Of a stretch of DNA of 64,000 nt, positions 17,958 to 28,328 are shown in pieces. The stretch is taken from the NCBI RefSeq assembly GCF_000378205.1, contig NZ_KB899424.1, forward strand, positions 1-64,000, given 5' to 3'. The notes below the pieces were generated by a model that saw nothing but the letters and a program-made list of their open reading frames with translations, was not told the origin of the DNA and did no database searches. Each line of letters starts with the position of its first letter. Position 1 is the stretch's first letter. Both the position numbers and the translations under genes were made by a program. Origin of the DNA: Sediminispirochaeta bajacaliforniensis DSM 16054. GTDB taxonomy: Bacteria > Spirochaetota > Spirochaetia > DSM-16054 > Sediminispirochaetaceae.

Positions 17958-18233
17958 ACCATTCCTTTCCGGGAAAATGTCCCGGTACATAGTGAAATTC
18001 GGCTTGTGACGTCTTTGCTCACGAGAGTTTGCAGAATCGATTTAGGGAGATTTCGAAAAACAAAAAACGGCGGATACCGCAGAAGCAGCAGGCTAAATCG
18101 GCAACTTTAAACTATCACAAGAACATCGCTCGTCAAAAGCGCTCTTTAAAAAGGTTACAACGAGGCAGCAAAAAAATCAACTATTTTTTCTGGATACGGA
18201 TTCAATTGCGGGACAGATACCATATTTCTACGT
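17958..18233 (-). other. Long leader region of the RRM gene
   Basis: This 276-base gap holds no convincing gene. On the minus strand TTGACG and TAGTTT with a 16-base spacer form a weak promoter around 18110-18140. Downstream a small GC hairpin GCGG-TAT-CCGC (18080-18070) is followed by CGTTTTTTGTTTTT, like a terminator inside the leader. It could end uvrB read-through or act as an attenuator in a cold-responsive leader. Confidence 0.35.
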
Positions 18234-20231
18234 TTACTTTTTTCCGAGCTCCTTCAGACGTCCAATCTCATCGCGAACAACGGCGGCCTGCTCGAATTCG
18301 AGATTCTTTGCATGCTCAAGCATCATCTCCTCAAGGTGGCGGATCAATCGTTTTCGTTCGGCAGGAATAAGGATATTATAACCAGCCTTGACCATCTCGA
18401 TGGTCTCTGTTTCGCCCTTCTTTGCCTCTTCTTTCTTTCGTACAAGAATATCCTGTACTGCCTTCTTAATAGTGGTGGGAGTGATGCCGTGCTCTTCATT
18501 ATAGGCCTCCTGAATTGCCCGACGCCGTTCGGTCTCGCCTATCGCTTCTTTCATTGCGTCGGAAATTCTATCGGCATACATGACGACCTTTCCATGTTCG
18601 TTCCGTGCAGCCCGACCAATTGTCTGTATGAGACTGGTTGCCGACCGCAAAAAACCGATCTTATCGGCATCGAGAATCGCAATAAGCGAGACTTCCGGCA
18701 AATCAAGCCCTTCCCGCAAGAGGTTAATGCCGATAAGTACATCGAAGGTTCCCAAACGCAGGTCCCGCAGGATCTCAACCCGTTCGATGGTCTCAATCTC
18801 CGAATGGAGGTACCGTACCTTAAGGCCGAGTCCTGAAAGATAGTCCGTCAGATCCTCCGACATCTTCTTGGTAAGGGTCGTTACCAATGTCCGTTCATTG
18901 CATTCGACACGCTTGCGGATTTCGGCATATAAATCCTCAATCTGCCCCTTTGTCGGGCGAACCTCCAACTCAGGATCCAAGAGCCCTGTGGGACGAATGA
19001 TCTGCTCTACGAGCCTCTCCGAGCGCCGCTTTTCGAGCTTTCCCGGGGTGGCCGATACATAGATGACACGGTCTGTCAGTTCCTCAAATTCGGCATAGAA
19101 AAGAGGGCGATTATCGAGAGCAGAAGGAAGCCTGAAACCGTGCTCGACCAGATTCATTTTTCGTGAACGGTCTCCCTCGTACATGGCCCCTACCTGAGGC
19201 AGGGTGACATGGCTTTCATCGATGAAGGTAAGAAACTTCTCCGGGAAATAATCGAGAAGCACGGCAGGCCTCTGCCCTTCGCCTCGTCCGGAAAGGGGTG
19301 CCGAATAGTTTTCTATGCCGGAACAGTAGCCCATCTCCTGAAGCATCTCCAAATCGTACTCGGTTCGTCCCCTAAGGCGTTGCGCCTCAAGAAGCTTTCC
19401 CCGATGTTCAAAATATTCCAGCTGATCCTTCAGCTCTCTGCGAATACGCTCAAGGGCGCTGTGTACCTGCTCTTCCGGCATCACAAAGTGCTTAGCGGGA
19501 TAGATCTGAACAGAACCGAGCTCCTCGATGGTCTCACCGGTCAGGGGATGAATTCGTCTGATACGGGCCACTTCATCCCAATCAAGCTCCATGCGAAAGG
19601 CTTCCTGGAGATAGGCAGGAAACACCTCTAGGACATCGCCCCGAATGCGGAAGGTACCCCGTTCAAGAACGGCATCGTTTCTGTCGTACTGGAGACGAAT
19701 CAGGTCCCTGGCAAAGGAGGCGATATTCAGGGTTTCACCCACGCAAGCTTTCACTCGCATGTCGCGATAAGCAACGGGACTGCCAAGACCGTAGATACAA
19801 CTCACCGTAGAAACGACTATGACATCGCCACGCTCCATAAGACTACTTGTGGCCGATAATCGGAGACGATCGATCTCCTCATTTATTGAAGAATCTTTTT
19901 CGATATAAAGATCTTTGGATGGAACATATGCCTCGGGCTGATAGTAATCATAGTAACTAACAAAATATTCGACGGCATTATTCGGAAAAAAGCCTTGTAG
20001 CTCACGATACAGCTGAGCCGCAAGGGTCTTGTTATGGCTTAGGACCAAGGTGGGAAGCTGAGCCCTCTGGATAATATTGGCCATGGTGAAGGTCTTTCCC
20101 GAGCCGGTGACCCCTTTAAGGGTCTGGTAGCGAAGTCCGTTTGAAAGTCCATCAGCCAGAGCATCAATTGCAGCCCCCTGGTCTCCTGCCGGGGCATAAT
20201 CTGAAACAAGTTTAAAACCGTCACTCTCCAT
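18234..20231 (-). CDS. uvrB: Excinuclease ABC subunit B
   Basis: A 665-residue damage-verification helicase of nucleotide excision repair that works with UvrA and UvrC. Walker A is GVTGSGKT and the beta-hairpin region is [12 protein letters not shown]. Further motifs are [37 protein letters not shown] and QTIGRAAR. The C-terminal UVR motif for UvrC contact is near [13 protein letters not shown]. The ATG at 20231 begins five bases after the HtrA stop; a TTG at 20243 overlapping HtrA is a possible alternative. uvrA and uvrC are not in the window. Confidence 0.97.
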   Translation of the reverse strand: MESDGFKLVSDYAPAGDQGAAIDALADGLSNGLRYQTLKGVTGSGKTFTMANIIQRAQLPTLVLSHNKTLAAQLYRELQGFFPNNAVEYFVSYYDYYQPEAYVPSKDLYIEKDSSINEEIDRLRLSATSSLMERGDVIVVSTVSCIYGLGSPVAYRDMRVKACVGETLNIASFARDLIRLQYDRNDAVLERGTFRIRGDVLEVFPAYLQEAFRMELDWDEVARIRRIHPLTGETIEELGSVQIYPAKHFVMPEEQVHSALERIRRELKDQLEYFEHRGKLLEAQRLRGRTEYDLEMLQEMGYCSGIENYSAPLSGRGEGQRPAVLLDYFPEKFLTFIDESHVTLPQVGAMYEGDRSRKMNLVEHGFRLPSALDNRPLFYAEFEELTDRVIYVSATPGKLEKRRSERLVEQIIRPTGLLDPELEVRPTKGQIEDLYAEIRKRVECNERTLVTTLTKKMSEDLTDYLSGLGLKVRYLHSEIETIERVEILRDLRLGTFDVLIGINLLREGLDLPEVSLIAILDADKIGFLRSATSLIQTIGRAARNEHGKVVMYADRISDAMKEAIGETERRRAIQEAYNEEHGITPTTIKKAVQDILVRKKEEAKKGETETIEMVKAGYNILIPAERKRLIRHLEEMMLEHAKNLEFEQAAVVRDEIGRLKELGKK

Positions 20232-20236
20232 TTTAC

Positions 20237-21469
20237 TTACCAATCAAAACCATCGGGGCGTTCACTCAAAACCAAGGAAATACGTTTTTTGTTTTTTCCC
20301 CGGAAGAATTCTACTTCCACACTATCTCCTGGACGATTATCTTCCAAGGCGGAGAAGAGATCACTAAGCGTCGCCGTCTTCATCCCATCCACTTCGGTGA
20401 TGATATCCCCGCCGAAATAGATGATCGATTGTCCGTATCTCACCCCTTTATCGGGATCTCCCCCTTTGATACCCACCTTCTCGGCATTTCCACCCTTAAT
20501 CACACGGGAAACCAATAAGCCCTTGGAGATAGGCAGGTTTGCATAACGAACGATACTGGGATCAAGCTGAACAGGCACGATTTCGATCCAGCCGCGGTTC
20601 ACCTTTCCACTCGCAATCAGCTCCGGAACCACACGTCGGGCGGTATCCACGGGTACGGCAAAACCGATTCCCACCGATCCACCCGAAGGGGAATAGATCA
20701 TGGTGTTGATACCGACCATTCTCCCTGATGAATCAAGAAGGGGCCCCCCTGAATTACCGGGATTGATGGATGCGTCGGTCTGAATCATATCACGGATAAC
20801 AAGGTTCTGTCGGGTTCTGACGGGCCTGCCGAGGCCCGAGATAATCCCTGTCGTAAGGGTACGATCATAACCAAATGGGTTTCCGATGGCCAGAACTTTT
20901 TGTCCGACCTTCAGCTGGGAAGAATCACCGAAGGCAATAGTCACCAACTCCTTATCACCCGGATCGAACTTCAGAACGGCAAGGTCGTTCTCCTGGTCCT
21001 TACCTATAACCTCGCCTTCGTACTGTGAACCATCATAGAGGTTTACAAAAACCTTATAGGCATTCTCAACGACATGGTAATTTGTGAGGATATAACCTCG
21101 ACGGTCGATGATGGAACCGGAACCGGTACCCCCATCCTGAGGAACAGGTTCGAGAAACCAATTTAGGCTAAGGGTCTCGGTGGTAATGTTCACAACCCCC
21201 TTATTCATCGATTCATAGACCTGAATGTTTATCCGCTCATCCTCACTATAGGATGTATTACCGGTCGAGGTCTCCATAAGCCCCTGAGTCTGCGGTGTCG
21301 AGCTGGTTTCAAGAACGAAAGGGAGGGGCTCACTCTTAACGTTGGTCGCTTGAACCTCGTCGTCTCCCTTCGGCAGCTTGACCAAACCAAATCCGATCAA
21401 AATACATATCAACAGCAACATGCCGCCAATGCTAAAAAAGAGTAACTGGCCTCTGCTGTAGAGTTTCAT
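20237..21469 (-). CDS. HtrA/Deg-family serine protease with one PDZ domain
   Basis: A 410-residue envelope protease for damaged periplasmic proteins. A single membrane segment near residues 9-31 anchors it with the catalytic part outside the cytoplasm. The triad is His in TNYHVVENA, Asp in ENDLAVLKF and Ser in [10 protein letters not shown]. One PDZ domain follows ([20 protein letters not shown]); family members have one or two. The ribosome site AAGGAG is part of a ten-base palindrome GGAGCGCTCC directly before the ATG, which might affect initiation. The gene leads into uvrB with a five-base gap. Confidence 0.94.
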   Translation of the reverse strand: MKLYSRGQLLFFSIGGMLLLICILIGFGLVKLPKGDDEVQATNVKSEPLPFVLETSSTPQTQGLMETSTGNTSYSEDERINIQVYESMNKGVVNITTETLSLNWFLEPVPQDGGTGSGSIIDRRGYILTNYHVVENAYKVFVNLYDGSQYEGEVIGKDQENDLAVLKFDPGDKELVTIAFGDSSQLKVGQKVLAIGNPFGYDRTLTTGIISGLGRPVRTRQNLVIRDMIQTDASINPGNSGGPLLDSSGRMVGINTMIYSPSGGSVGIGFAVPVDTARRVVPELIASGKVNRGWIEIVPVQLDPSIVRYANLPISKGLLVSRVIKGGNAEKVGIKGGDPDKGVRYGQSIIYFGGDIITEVDGMKTATLSDLFSALEDNRPGDSVEVEFFRGKNKKRISLVLSERPDGFDW

Positions 21470-21532
21470 GGAGCGCTCCTTACGAGTATCTTCCCTCTAC
21501 TATAAACAGCCGAAGCCCTTTCTGCCAATAGT

Positions 21533-23068
21533 TCAAAGCCTGCACCAGAAAAGATCGCGGTCGCCGAAACGTCGGAAAGCCACGGCCTCACACAAGGCCT
21601 CGGCATCTATCTTCTCCTTGCCGTCAAGGTCCGCAATGGTTCTTCCGACTCGTAAAAGCGAGGCCGAAGCCCTACTGCTGAAGGCAAAACGCTCCACGGC
21701 TTGAGAAAAAAGGAGTCCGGCTTCCCTGTCCAGCACACAATAACGGTGTAGCTTTGCATCCGGCAGAAAGCCGTTCAGTACACCTTCCTCACGGTTTCGC
21801 CTCTCTTCCCTGTCACGGGCAAGTCGAACTCGTTCCCGAACAACACCTGAACCTTCTCCCGGTGGACCGAGAAACAGTTCGGGGGCAAGGGGCGAACATG
21901 GTACTCTGATATCGATTCGGTCCATCAGGGCAGCACCCGCCTTCCTCCAGTAGCGTGCAATCTCTTTTTCGGTACAGCCGCAGCCGCCGTCCGGTCTGCC
22001 GAGTCTTCCGCAGGGACAAACATTGGTGGCAAGAATGAGCTGAAACCGTGTAGGAAACCAATAACTACTCCCGCTTCGTGATATGTCGACCCGTCCACGT
22101 TCTATGGGCTCACGTAGACTTTGCAGAAGGCTTTCACGAAATTCCAAAGCCTCGTCGAGGAAAAGCACCCCTTCATGTGCCAAGGCCACCTCTCCCGGCC
22201 GGTTTTCCTTTTCTCCGCCGATGAGCCCCTCCCGTGTAGCACTATGATGAGGACGCCTGACAGGCGGACGGACCATCAGCGTACCTGATACATTGGAAAA
22301 GGGATCGAGGGAATGAATACGGGTTACCTCAAGGGATCGCTCCAGATCGAGATCAGGGAGAATTGAAGGATAGCGGTCGATCGACATGGTTTTACCGCTG
22401 CCCGGAGGGCCGAAAAGCAGGAGATGATGTCTCCCTGCAGCGGCTATCTCCAAGGCACGGCGAAGGAGCGAAGAACCCTTAATATCGGAAAAATCTCCGA
22501 TGCACGCCTCTTCGGAAGGATATTCCCCATGGTCCCCTGGCTGGAAGAGAAAGCGTTTCGTATCGGAAAGAAGGTCGGAAAGTTCCGACAGATATTCGAT
22601 ACCGGCCACCTTGAGCGCCGAAGAGGCGGCCTCCCGTACATTGGATGAAGGAACCAGGATATGCGTGATGCCCGCCGACTTTGCCGCTGCCATGGCGGCC
22701 AGCGTTCCCCGAATCGATCGTACTCTGCCCGAAAGCTCCAGTTCACCAAGAATCAGCATTCGCCCGGAAGCAAGGGCCGTTCCGGGCCGTACCTGTCCGG
22801 AAGCAAGCAGCAGAGAAATGGCAATGGGAAGGTCGAAAGATGCTCCCCCCTTTTTTAGCCCTGCAGGCGCAAGATTGATCAGGATACGATCCAACGGGAA
22901 GGTAAAACCGCTGTTGCGTATCCCTGCCCGGACCCGCTGCCGTGCCTCCCTCACCGCATTATCGGGAAGACCCACGACCTCGATGCCGGGTATCCCCCTT
23001 CGCAGATCTACCTCGACATGAACCAAACTCCCCTCATAGCCGTGACCGGCGTATGCAAAAATATCCAT
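21533..23068 (-). CDS. ComM/YifB-family AAA ATPase (Mg-chelatase-like)
   Basis: A 511-residue hexameric helicase. ComM of naturally competent bacteria drives branch migration during DNA uptake, and homologues are widespread in non-competent species. The N-terminal domain starts MDIFAYAGHGYEGSLVHVE, with GGASFDLPIA later. Walker A is GPPGSGKT, Walker B is VLFLDEALEF, and cysteines in CPCGRLGRPDGGCGC probably bind zinc. The start at 23068 has GGAGG six bases upstream; the longer frame to 23167 lacks one and would overlap rnhA. It lies 58 bases after rnhA on the same strand. Confidence 0.93.
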   Translation of the reverse strand: MDIFAYAGHGYEGSLVHVEVDLRRGIPGIEVVGLPDNAVREARQRVRAGIRNSGFTFPLDRILINLAPAGLKKGGASFDLPIAISLLLASGQVRPGTALASGRMLILGELELSGRVRSIRGTLAAMAAAKSAGITHILVPSSNVREAASSALKVAGIEYLSELSDLLSDTKRFLFQPGDHGEYPSEEACIGDFSDIKGSSLLRRALEIAAAGRHHLLLFGPPGSGKTMSIDRYPSILPDLDLERSLEVTRIHSLDPFSNVSGTLMVRPPVRRPHHSATREGLIGGEKENRPGEVALAHEGVLFLDEALEFRESLLQSLREPIERGRVDISRSGSSYWFPTRFQLILATNVCPCGRLGRPDGGCGCTEKEIARYWRKAGAALMDRIDIRVPCSPLAPELFLGPPGEGSGVVRERVRLARDREERRNREEGVLNGFLPDAKLHRYCVLDREAGLLFSQAVERFAFSSRASASLLRVGRTIADLDGKEKIDAEALCEAVAFRRFGDRDLFWCRL

Positions 23069-23126
23069 CACAACCTCCGCACCTAATAGTACGGAAGAAA
23101 CGACACGGTTTGTTCTACCCGCTTTT

Positions 23127-23588
23127 TTACTTTCCTTCTCTGATCGCCTGCTGAACCAAGGCATCACACGCCTCGTTCAGCTCGTTACCGTCATGACCTC
23201 GTACCCAACGCCAGGTAACCGTGAGCCTATCATCCAGCTGCTTGAGCCGTTCCCACAATTCACGGTTCTTTACCGCCGAGCCCGAAGCGGTTTTCCACCC
23301 CTTCTTAATCCATCCGCTGATCCAGCTGGTGATCCCGTTACGTACATACTGACTATCGGTATGTAGTTCCACAGAAGATTTTTGCAGCGACGTGCTGGAA
23401 AGAATGGTTTCCAGAGCGGTAATGACCGCCGTTAATTCCATGCGATTATTGGTTGTGGCCGCTTCAAAACCCCGCTTCTCAATCCGATTATCGGAGGAGA
23501 GAATAATACACGCCCAGCCCCCCGGCCCGGGGTTCCCATGGCAACCACCGTCCGTATAGACAATTACAGCTTTTTCTTTTTCGTTCAT
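23127..23588 (-). CDS. rnhA: Ribonuclease HI
   Basis: A 153-residue enzyme that cuts RNA in RNA-DNA hybrids. Catalytic residues are visible: Asp in VYTDGGCHGNPGPGG, Glu in NNRMELTAV, Asp in HTDSQYVRNGI, and His/Asp in WVRGHDGNELNEACD. Length matches E. coli RNase HI. The promoter would be in the divergent gap to the AAA gene: TTGCTG and TAGAGT, 17 bases apart on the minus strand, end six bases before the ATG. That arrangement would leave almost no leader. Confidence 0.96.
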   Translation of the reverse strand: MNEKEKAVIVYTDGGCHGNPGPGGWACIILSSDNRIEKRGFEAATTNNRMELTAVITALETILSSTSLQKSSVELHTDSQYVRNGITSWISGWIKKGWKTASGSAVKNRELWERLKQLDDRLTVTWRWVRGHDGNELNEACDALVQQAIREGK

Positions 23589-23640
23589 CGCCCCACTCTA
23601 CCCGGATACGTGCATCACAGCAAGCGTTTGGGAAAGTTGA

Positions 23641-23670
23641 TTGACTCCCCCCTTGTCCATTCCGTATACT
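23641..23670 (+). promoter_or_regulatory. Predicted strong promoter of the AAA gene, leaderless
   Basis: TTGACT (23641-23646) and TATACT (23665-23670) are 18 bases apart, close to consensus. Transcription should begin near 23677, about two bases before the ATG at 23679. There is no Shine-Dalgarno. Confidence 0.65.
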
Positions 23671-23678
23671 ACATGCCG

Positions 23679-25430
23679 ATGGCTGAACAACTAATCGTAA
23701 AAAACCTGGAGTTCATAAAGGTTCTTCCTTCCTGGGCCCAGGAACTTTCCTATAAATACCTCTCCAAAACAACGAACCTTTATATCGTACACGGTAATAT
23801 CAGGGACTTTCTCCCCAACAAAATGATCGAGGGTGAGTTTATTTTCGTCAGGATTCAGGAATTCGTATCCGAGGTCCTTTTCGGCAATAGAGATATTATC
23901 GCCTATTACGATCGTTCCTCTGGTATCAATTTCTGTACCCCTGAGATGCGGGATCAGTACATCAAGGTGATGCGTCGTCAATATCCGGATCTGGAACCAG
24001 AGGCCTTGATCAGCAGGGATCCCATCAAAGCCTTTGATCTCCTTGAGAAATATTTCCTGCTCAATATCCCCAATAAAAAGCGCATCGTTCTCATCATAGA
24101 TTACGCCGAAACAATCATCCCCTCTACCGACCTTTCCAGAATGGATGATGAAGACCGCTACTGCCTTGTTACCTTAAATCGGTGGAGCCACGATCCGATT
24201 TTTACCCAAGGGGATGTATCGGTCATCCTGCTTACCGAAAATCTGGCGGACCTCAGCCCGCGTCTTGTCGGGACACCCACAACGGTAAAGGTAAACATTC
24301 CTATTCCCGATGAAACGGTCAGGCGAAAGTTCCTTGAATTTCTGGATCGCAGGGACGAGCTGATGCTCGAACATCGGCTAAATCCCGAACGAGTGGCAAA
24401 GATCACCAGCGGCCTCAACTTGATGAACCTCAACCAACTGGCTGCAGAAAGCTATCAGGAAGATAAACCCATTACCCTTGAATATCTGCGGGTGAAGAAA
24501 AAGGAGATTATCGAAAACGAGGGAGCCGGGCTTTTAGAGTTTATCGAATCGGAACATGATCTTTCCATGGTTTCCGGCCACGATTTTGTAAAAAAGCGAT
24601 TTAAGAGCGCGGCAAGGGCCATTAAGCAGGGCCGATTCGATGTTCTGCCCATGGGGTACCTCATTGCAGGGCCGGTAGGGACCGGAAAGTCCTTCATGGT
24701 CACAGCCTTTGCCGGAGAGATCGGTATTCCCATCGTTCGATTTCAGAATTTTCGTTCAAAATGGCAGGGAGTAACCGAATCGAACCTTGAAAAGGCCCTC
24801 AACATTCTAAAGGCAATGAGCCCTGTGGGGGTGATGATCGACGAAGCAGACGCCTTTCTCGGGGATCGTAATCAAGAGGGGGACAGCGGCACCAGTAACC
24901 GTATCTTTGCTCAGATTGCAAGTTTTATGGGAAATACCGAATATCGCGGTAAAATCATTTGGTTCTTGATCACCTGCCGCCCCGATCTCCTCCCCATCGA
25001 TTTGAAACGTCAGGGACGGGCGGAAGAGCACCTTGCCCTTTTTTATCCGGAAACCGCGATAGAAAAAGAGGAACTCTTTTCCACCCTAATCAGAAAGCTG
25101 AAAATGAAGGTAAAGGAGTTTCCCATCAGCGATTTACTCAAGCGCCATAGATTCGAATCCTCCGGAGCCGATCTTGAATCGATCCTGATCCGCGCAAAAT
25201 TTAATGCCGCTATGGAAGGGCATGTCATTGTCACAAGGGAAGATATGGAACAGGCCTTTGAGGATTTTATTCCCCCTGCCTATCCCCACGAGATTGAGCT
25301 ACAGAATTTGGTCGCCGTTTTGGAATGTACAAGCAGAGAGATGGTGCCAAAACGCTTTCAGAATTTGGATCGAACGAAATTGGTAAACCAGATTCGGGAT
25401 CTTAAAGAACTTCTTGGAGAGCGGGAATGA
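23679..25430 (+). CDS. AAA-family ATPase with a degenerate second ATPase-like domain
   Basis: A 583-residue cytoplasmic protein. The C-terminal half is an AAA module with Walker A GPVGTGKSF, Walker B VGVMIDEADAF, a sensor in WFLITCRPD and an arginine-rich region in LKRQGRAEEH. The first 300 residues (NLYIVHGNIRDFLPN, RIVLIIDYAETI, VILLTENLADL) keep the outline of an ATPase fold but have no Walker A. This resembles Ycf46-like proteins. The start is uncertain: ATG 23679 fits the promoter, ATG 23673 would lie before the start point, and 23538 would overlap rnhA. It is divergent from rnhA. A remodelling role is likely; the partner is unknown. Confidence 0.82.
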   Translation: MAEQLIVKNLEFIKVLPSWAQELSYKYLSKTTNLYIVHGNIRDFLPNKMIEGEFIFVRIQEFVSEVLFGNRDIIAYYDRSSGINFCTPEMRDQYIKVMRRQYPDLEPEALISRDPIKAFDLLEKYFLLNIPNKKRIVLIIDYAETIIPSTDLSRMDDEDRYCLVTLNRWSHDPIFTQGDVSVILLTENLADLSPRLVGTPTTVKVNIPIPDETVRRKFLEFLDRRDELMLEHRLNPERVAKITSGLNLMNLNQLAAESYQEDKPITLEYLRVKKKEIIENEGAGLLEFIESEHDLSMVSGHDFVKKRFKSAARAIKQGRFDVLPMGYLIAGPVGTGKSFMVTAFAGEIGIPIVRFQNFRSKWQGVTESNLEKALNILKAMSPVGVMIDEADAFLGDRNQEGDSGTSNRIFAQIASFMGNTEYRGKIIWFLITCRPDLLPIDLKRQGRAEEHLALFYPETAIEKEELFSTLIRKLKMKVKEFPISDLLKRHRFESSGADLESILIRAKFNAAMEGHVIVTREDMEQAFEDFIPPAYPHEIELQNLVAVLECTSREMVPKRFQNLDRTKLVNQIRDLKELLGERE

Positions 25431-25452
25431 TAACAAAACGAGGAGAAAGCAC

Positions 25453-26484
25453 ATGAAGCTTGAACGAAATCCATTCGGCATTACCTCAGACGGTAAGGCC
25501 GTCGATTCCATCACCATGGAAAACGGTAACGGTATTCGATGTACCTTTATCACCTATGGTGCATCCCTTACCAGCTTTCGCATGCCGGACAGATCCGGAC
25601 ATATCGACGAACTTACCCTTGGTTTTGATAATCTTGCATCCTACGAGGGAAATCATCCCTATTACGGTGCGACGGTGGGGCGTTTTGCCAACCGCATCGC
25701 AAAGGGAAGCTTTTCCATCGACGGGATAGACTACAAGGTAGATATCAACGAACCCCCGAATCATCTCCACGGCGGGAAAGAGGGGTTCAGCAGGAAGATA
25801 TGGGAGATGTTTCCGATCAGGCGCGAAAAGGAAGCCGGCGCTACCTTTACCCTCACCAGTGAAGATGGCGATGCAGGATTTCCCGGGACCGTCGATGTCT
25901 CGCTGACCGTGCTGCTCACCGAAGGGAATGAACTGATTTTTTCCTATACCGCCGTCAGCGATAAACCGACCCCGATCAACCTTACCAATCACAGCTACTG
26001 GAACCTTGCAGGTTCATGCAGCAGGCCCATTTACGATCATATCCTCACGCTCCACAGCGATGCCTTTCTCGAGCCGGATGAAGAGCTGATACCAACGGGC
26101 CGGAAAATCAATGTGGCTAACACTCCCTTTGACTTTCGTAGTCCAAAAGCCATCGGTCGGGATATAGAGGCGGCCGGCGGCTACGATCACTGTTTCATTC
26201 TTAGTCATGAACATGCCCTTTCCATTCCCGCAGCAGAGGTAAAAGATGAAAAAAGCGGCAGAAGCATGACCGTGCTGACCATCAACCCGGGGGTCCAGTT
26301 TTATACCGGTAACATGCTTTCAGGTCAGCTCACTCGGGATGGGATCGCAGCCCCCCACTCCGCCTTCTGCCTTGAAACCCAGGAGTTTCCGGACGCCATG
26401 AATCACGACAATTTCCCCATGGCTATCTTACGTCCCGGGGAGCGCTACGAACGAAAAACCATGTATCTGTTCTCGGTAGAATAG
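25453..26484 (+). CDS. galM: Aldose 1-epimerase (mutarotase)
   Basis: A 343-residue enzyme that interconverts alpha and beta anomers of hexoses such as galactose. Catalytic-site landmarks are GATVGRFANRIAKG, His in NHLHGGKEGF, His in TNHSYWNLAG and the general base Glu in CLETQEFPDAMNH. The ATG at 25453 has AGGAG seven bases upstream; the frame could start at 25414 but that would overlap the AAA gene. No other Leloir genes are nearby. Confidence 0.95.
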   Translation: MKLERNPFGITSDGKAVDSITMENGNGIRCTFITYGASLTSFRMPDRSGHIDELTLGFDNLASYEGNHPYYGATVGRFANRIAKGSFSIDGIDYKVDINEPPNHLHGGKEGFSRKIWEMFPIRREKEAGATFTLTSEDGDAGFPGTVDVSLTVLLTEGNELIFSYTAVSDKPTPINLTNHSYWNLAGSCSRPIYDHILTLHSDAFLEPDEELIPTGRKINVANTPFDFRSPKAIGRDIEAAGGYDHCFILSHEHALSIPAAEVKDEKSGRSMTVLTINPGVQFYTGNMLSGQLTRDGIAAPHSAFCLETQEFPDAMNHDNFPMAILRPGERYERKTMYLFSVE

Positions 26485-26526
26485 AAAAAGCTTATATAGT
26501 GAAGATAAAGGACCGAAAAAGAAATT

Positions 26527-27384
26527 ATGAATACTCGCCCCTTCCAAGCGCCGCTGAGCCTTTCCAACGATGGAGCCCTGTCTCTCTTCTTCGTGGGTGT
26601 CGGCAGTGCCTTTAGTAAAGTCAACTATCAAACCAATATACTGATCATCAAAGGAAGGGAACATCTGCTTATCGATTGCGGAACACGGTGCGGTTACGCT
26701 TTCACAGAATTGGGCTCAAACCTTGCCGATATCGATACAATGCTTATCACCCATTCCCATGCCGATCACATAGGAGGCTTGGAAGAGGCGCTTTTAATGG
26801 CTCGATACGTGAGGAAGCGAAAAATTAGCCTTATTCTCCCGGTCCCCTACCGTCGAACATTATGGAACTATAGCCTAAAGGGAGGAGTGGCTTTCAACGA
26901 ACGTCATAACGGCAAAGAGCTTCGTTTTTCGGATGTCGCAAGACTTTTGACTCCCAAACCGATGGATATGTTAGGCAGACAAGCCTACCACTATCGCTTT
27001 GGTTCCATTGACCTCAAACTCCTCCGTACCATGCATATCCCCGATAACGCCGAAAGTTGGAAGGATAGTTTCTGGAGCACGGCAGTGGTGATCGACGATC
27101 GCATCTTTTTCAGCGGGGATACCCGTTTCGACCCGAAGCTGGTAGAAGAGGTCGAAACGACCTTTGAGCCGGAGATTATATTCCATGACTGTCAATTTTT
27201 TACCGGCGGCGTCCACGCGGGGATCGACGAGCTTGCAATCTTACCTGCGGCGGTAAAAAAGAAAATGCTACTTGTCCATTACGGAGATGATTGGGAAAAG
27301 CAAACCACTCGGGTAAGGGAGCTGGGCTTTGCTGGACTTACTCGACAGTGGCTTTTTTACGATTTCCCGGAAAAGAAGCATTAA
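26527..27384 (+). CDS. MBL-fold metallo-hydrolase
   Basis: A 285-residue metallo-beta-lactamase-fold protein with HSHADHIGG as the main metal motif, FFSGDTRFD as the aspartate-bearing motif and the last ligand probably in LLVHYGDDW. FHDCQFF adds another possible ligand. This pattern is close to the RNase Z/phosphodiesterase branch rather than to beta-lactamases. The substrate is unknown. The stop codon overlaps the stop of the converging SufB-like gene by two bases, so transcription of the pair must be separated in or after coding DNA. Confidence 0.87.
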   Translation: MNTRPFQAPLSLSNDGALSLFFVGVGSAFSKVNYQTNILIIKGREHLLIDCGTRCGYAFTELGSNLADIDTMLITHSHADHIGGLEEALLMARYVRKRKISLILPVPYRRTLWNYSLKGGVAFNERHNGKELRFSDVARLLTPKPMDMLGRQAYHYRFGSIDLKLLRTMHIPDNAESWKDSFWSTAVVIDDRIFFSGDTRFDPKLVEEVETTFEPEIIFHDCQFFTGGVHAGIDELAILPAAVKKKMLLVHYGDDWEKQTTRVRELGFAGLTRQWLFYDFPEKKH

Positions 27385-28328
27385 CTCAGCATCCCTTCAA
27401 TAATCATCTCAACCGCCTGCTCTTCGGAAAGGCCCCGGCTCATAAGGGTCTGAAGCTGCTTCGAATCGACCGAACCTATTGCAGCCTCGTGGGTAACATG
27501 GGCCTTGGGGTCTTCCACCTGGACAACAGGAACGGCCTTTGCCCTGGCCCTGTCCTGCACAATTTCGTTGCAATCCACATGGCCGGTTGCATAGGGAGCA
27601 GAGGCGCGCAGATCGTTGAATATTTCGGCAACGGCGTCCCCTCTCAAAGCGATATGAGAAGCAAGCAAGCCCTTTGAATAGGCTCCTGCAAGATGCCCTG
27701 CCTCCCGTATCCTGATTTTGTCATTACCCTTGCCGCTAATCCGAGAGATGAGTTCCATTGTAGCCTTGGGACCGCACTCCACCTCGTAATCGATATCGAT
27801 GGAACCGACCCGCCCCTTGATAAGCTCGAATTCCGACGAGAAAAAGGCCCCCTCCTTCAACTCAACCTGAGCCTTCGGAACAACCGTAAGCCCTCCTTCG
27901 GGGCTGTGGATGTGTCGCTCAAAATAACGATAGCTTGCATTCTTTTCAAGAACGATCTTTGCATCCATCAGATGAGTCACGTCACGTGCGTTTGGAAAGG
28001 TGCAGTGAGCAACAAATTCCGCTTTCGCCCCCTCCTCTATCAGGACATCCATCTCAATTCGCTGCATACCCTGTTCAGGAAGGATACCGAAGCAGAAATA
28101 AACGGGCTTCTCGAGTTCGACCCCGGCAGCGAGGCGTATGATAACCGAAACGCCATCTTCCCGCTCCTCGGATTCAACGGAAAGCCCCGGCAAGGTGTGG
28201 GTCCCAAGGACCTTGTTTCCATGAATTTCCACATGGGCCGTATCTTCGCCGAATTGATGCTTATGCATATTAATTGAAGCAAGAAGCCTTTCCAAAGCCT
28301 CGTTACGATTGCTTGTACCATCATCCAT
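27381..28328 (-). CDS. SufB/SufD-family Fe-S scaffold (SmsB-like)
   Basis: A 315-residue beta-helix protein of the SufBD core family, on which Fe-S clusters are built. Recognisable parts are CGPKATMELISRISGKGNDK, DAVAEIFNDLRASAPYATG, and the C-terminal HVTHEAAIGSVDSKQL with GLSEEQAVEMIIEGML. It is much shorter than E. coli SufB (495 residues). With the SufC-like ATPase it matches the minimal two-component SMS system described in archaea and anaerobic bacteria. No SufS, SufU or SufE is in the window. The start at 28328 overlaps the ATPase gene by eight bases; a longer frame to 28385 is less likely. Confidence 0.87.
   Translation of the reverse strand: MDDGTSNRNEALERLLASINMHKHQFGEDTAHVEIHGNKVLGTHTLPGLSVESEEREDGVSVIIRLAAGVELEKPVYFCFGILPEQGMQRIEMDVLIEEGAKAEFVAHCTFPNARDVTHLMDAKIVLEKNASYRYFERHIHSPEGGLTVVPKAQVELKEGAFFSSEFELIKGRVGSIDIDYEVECGPKATMELISRISGKGNDKIRIREAGHLAGAYSKGLLASHIALRGDAVAEIFNDLRASAPYATGHVDCNEIVQDRARAKAVPVVQVEDPKAHVTHEAAIGSVDSKQLQTLMSRGLSEEQAVEMIIEGMLS

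Noticed and set aside
18029-18370. 113-codon basic open frame on the plus strand
   Set aside because: The first half is AT-rich leader DNA and the second half is antisense to uvrB. The Lys/Arg-rich text comes from A-runs. No ribosome site is seen.
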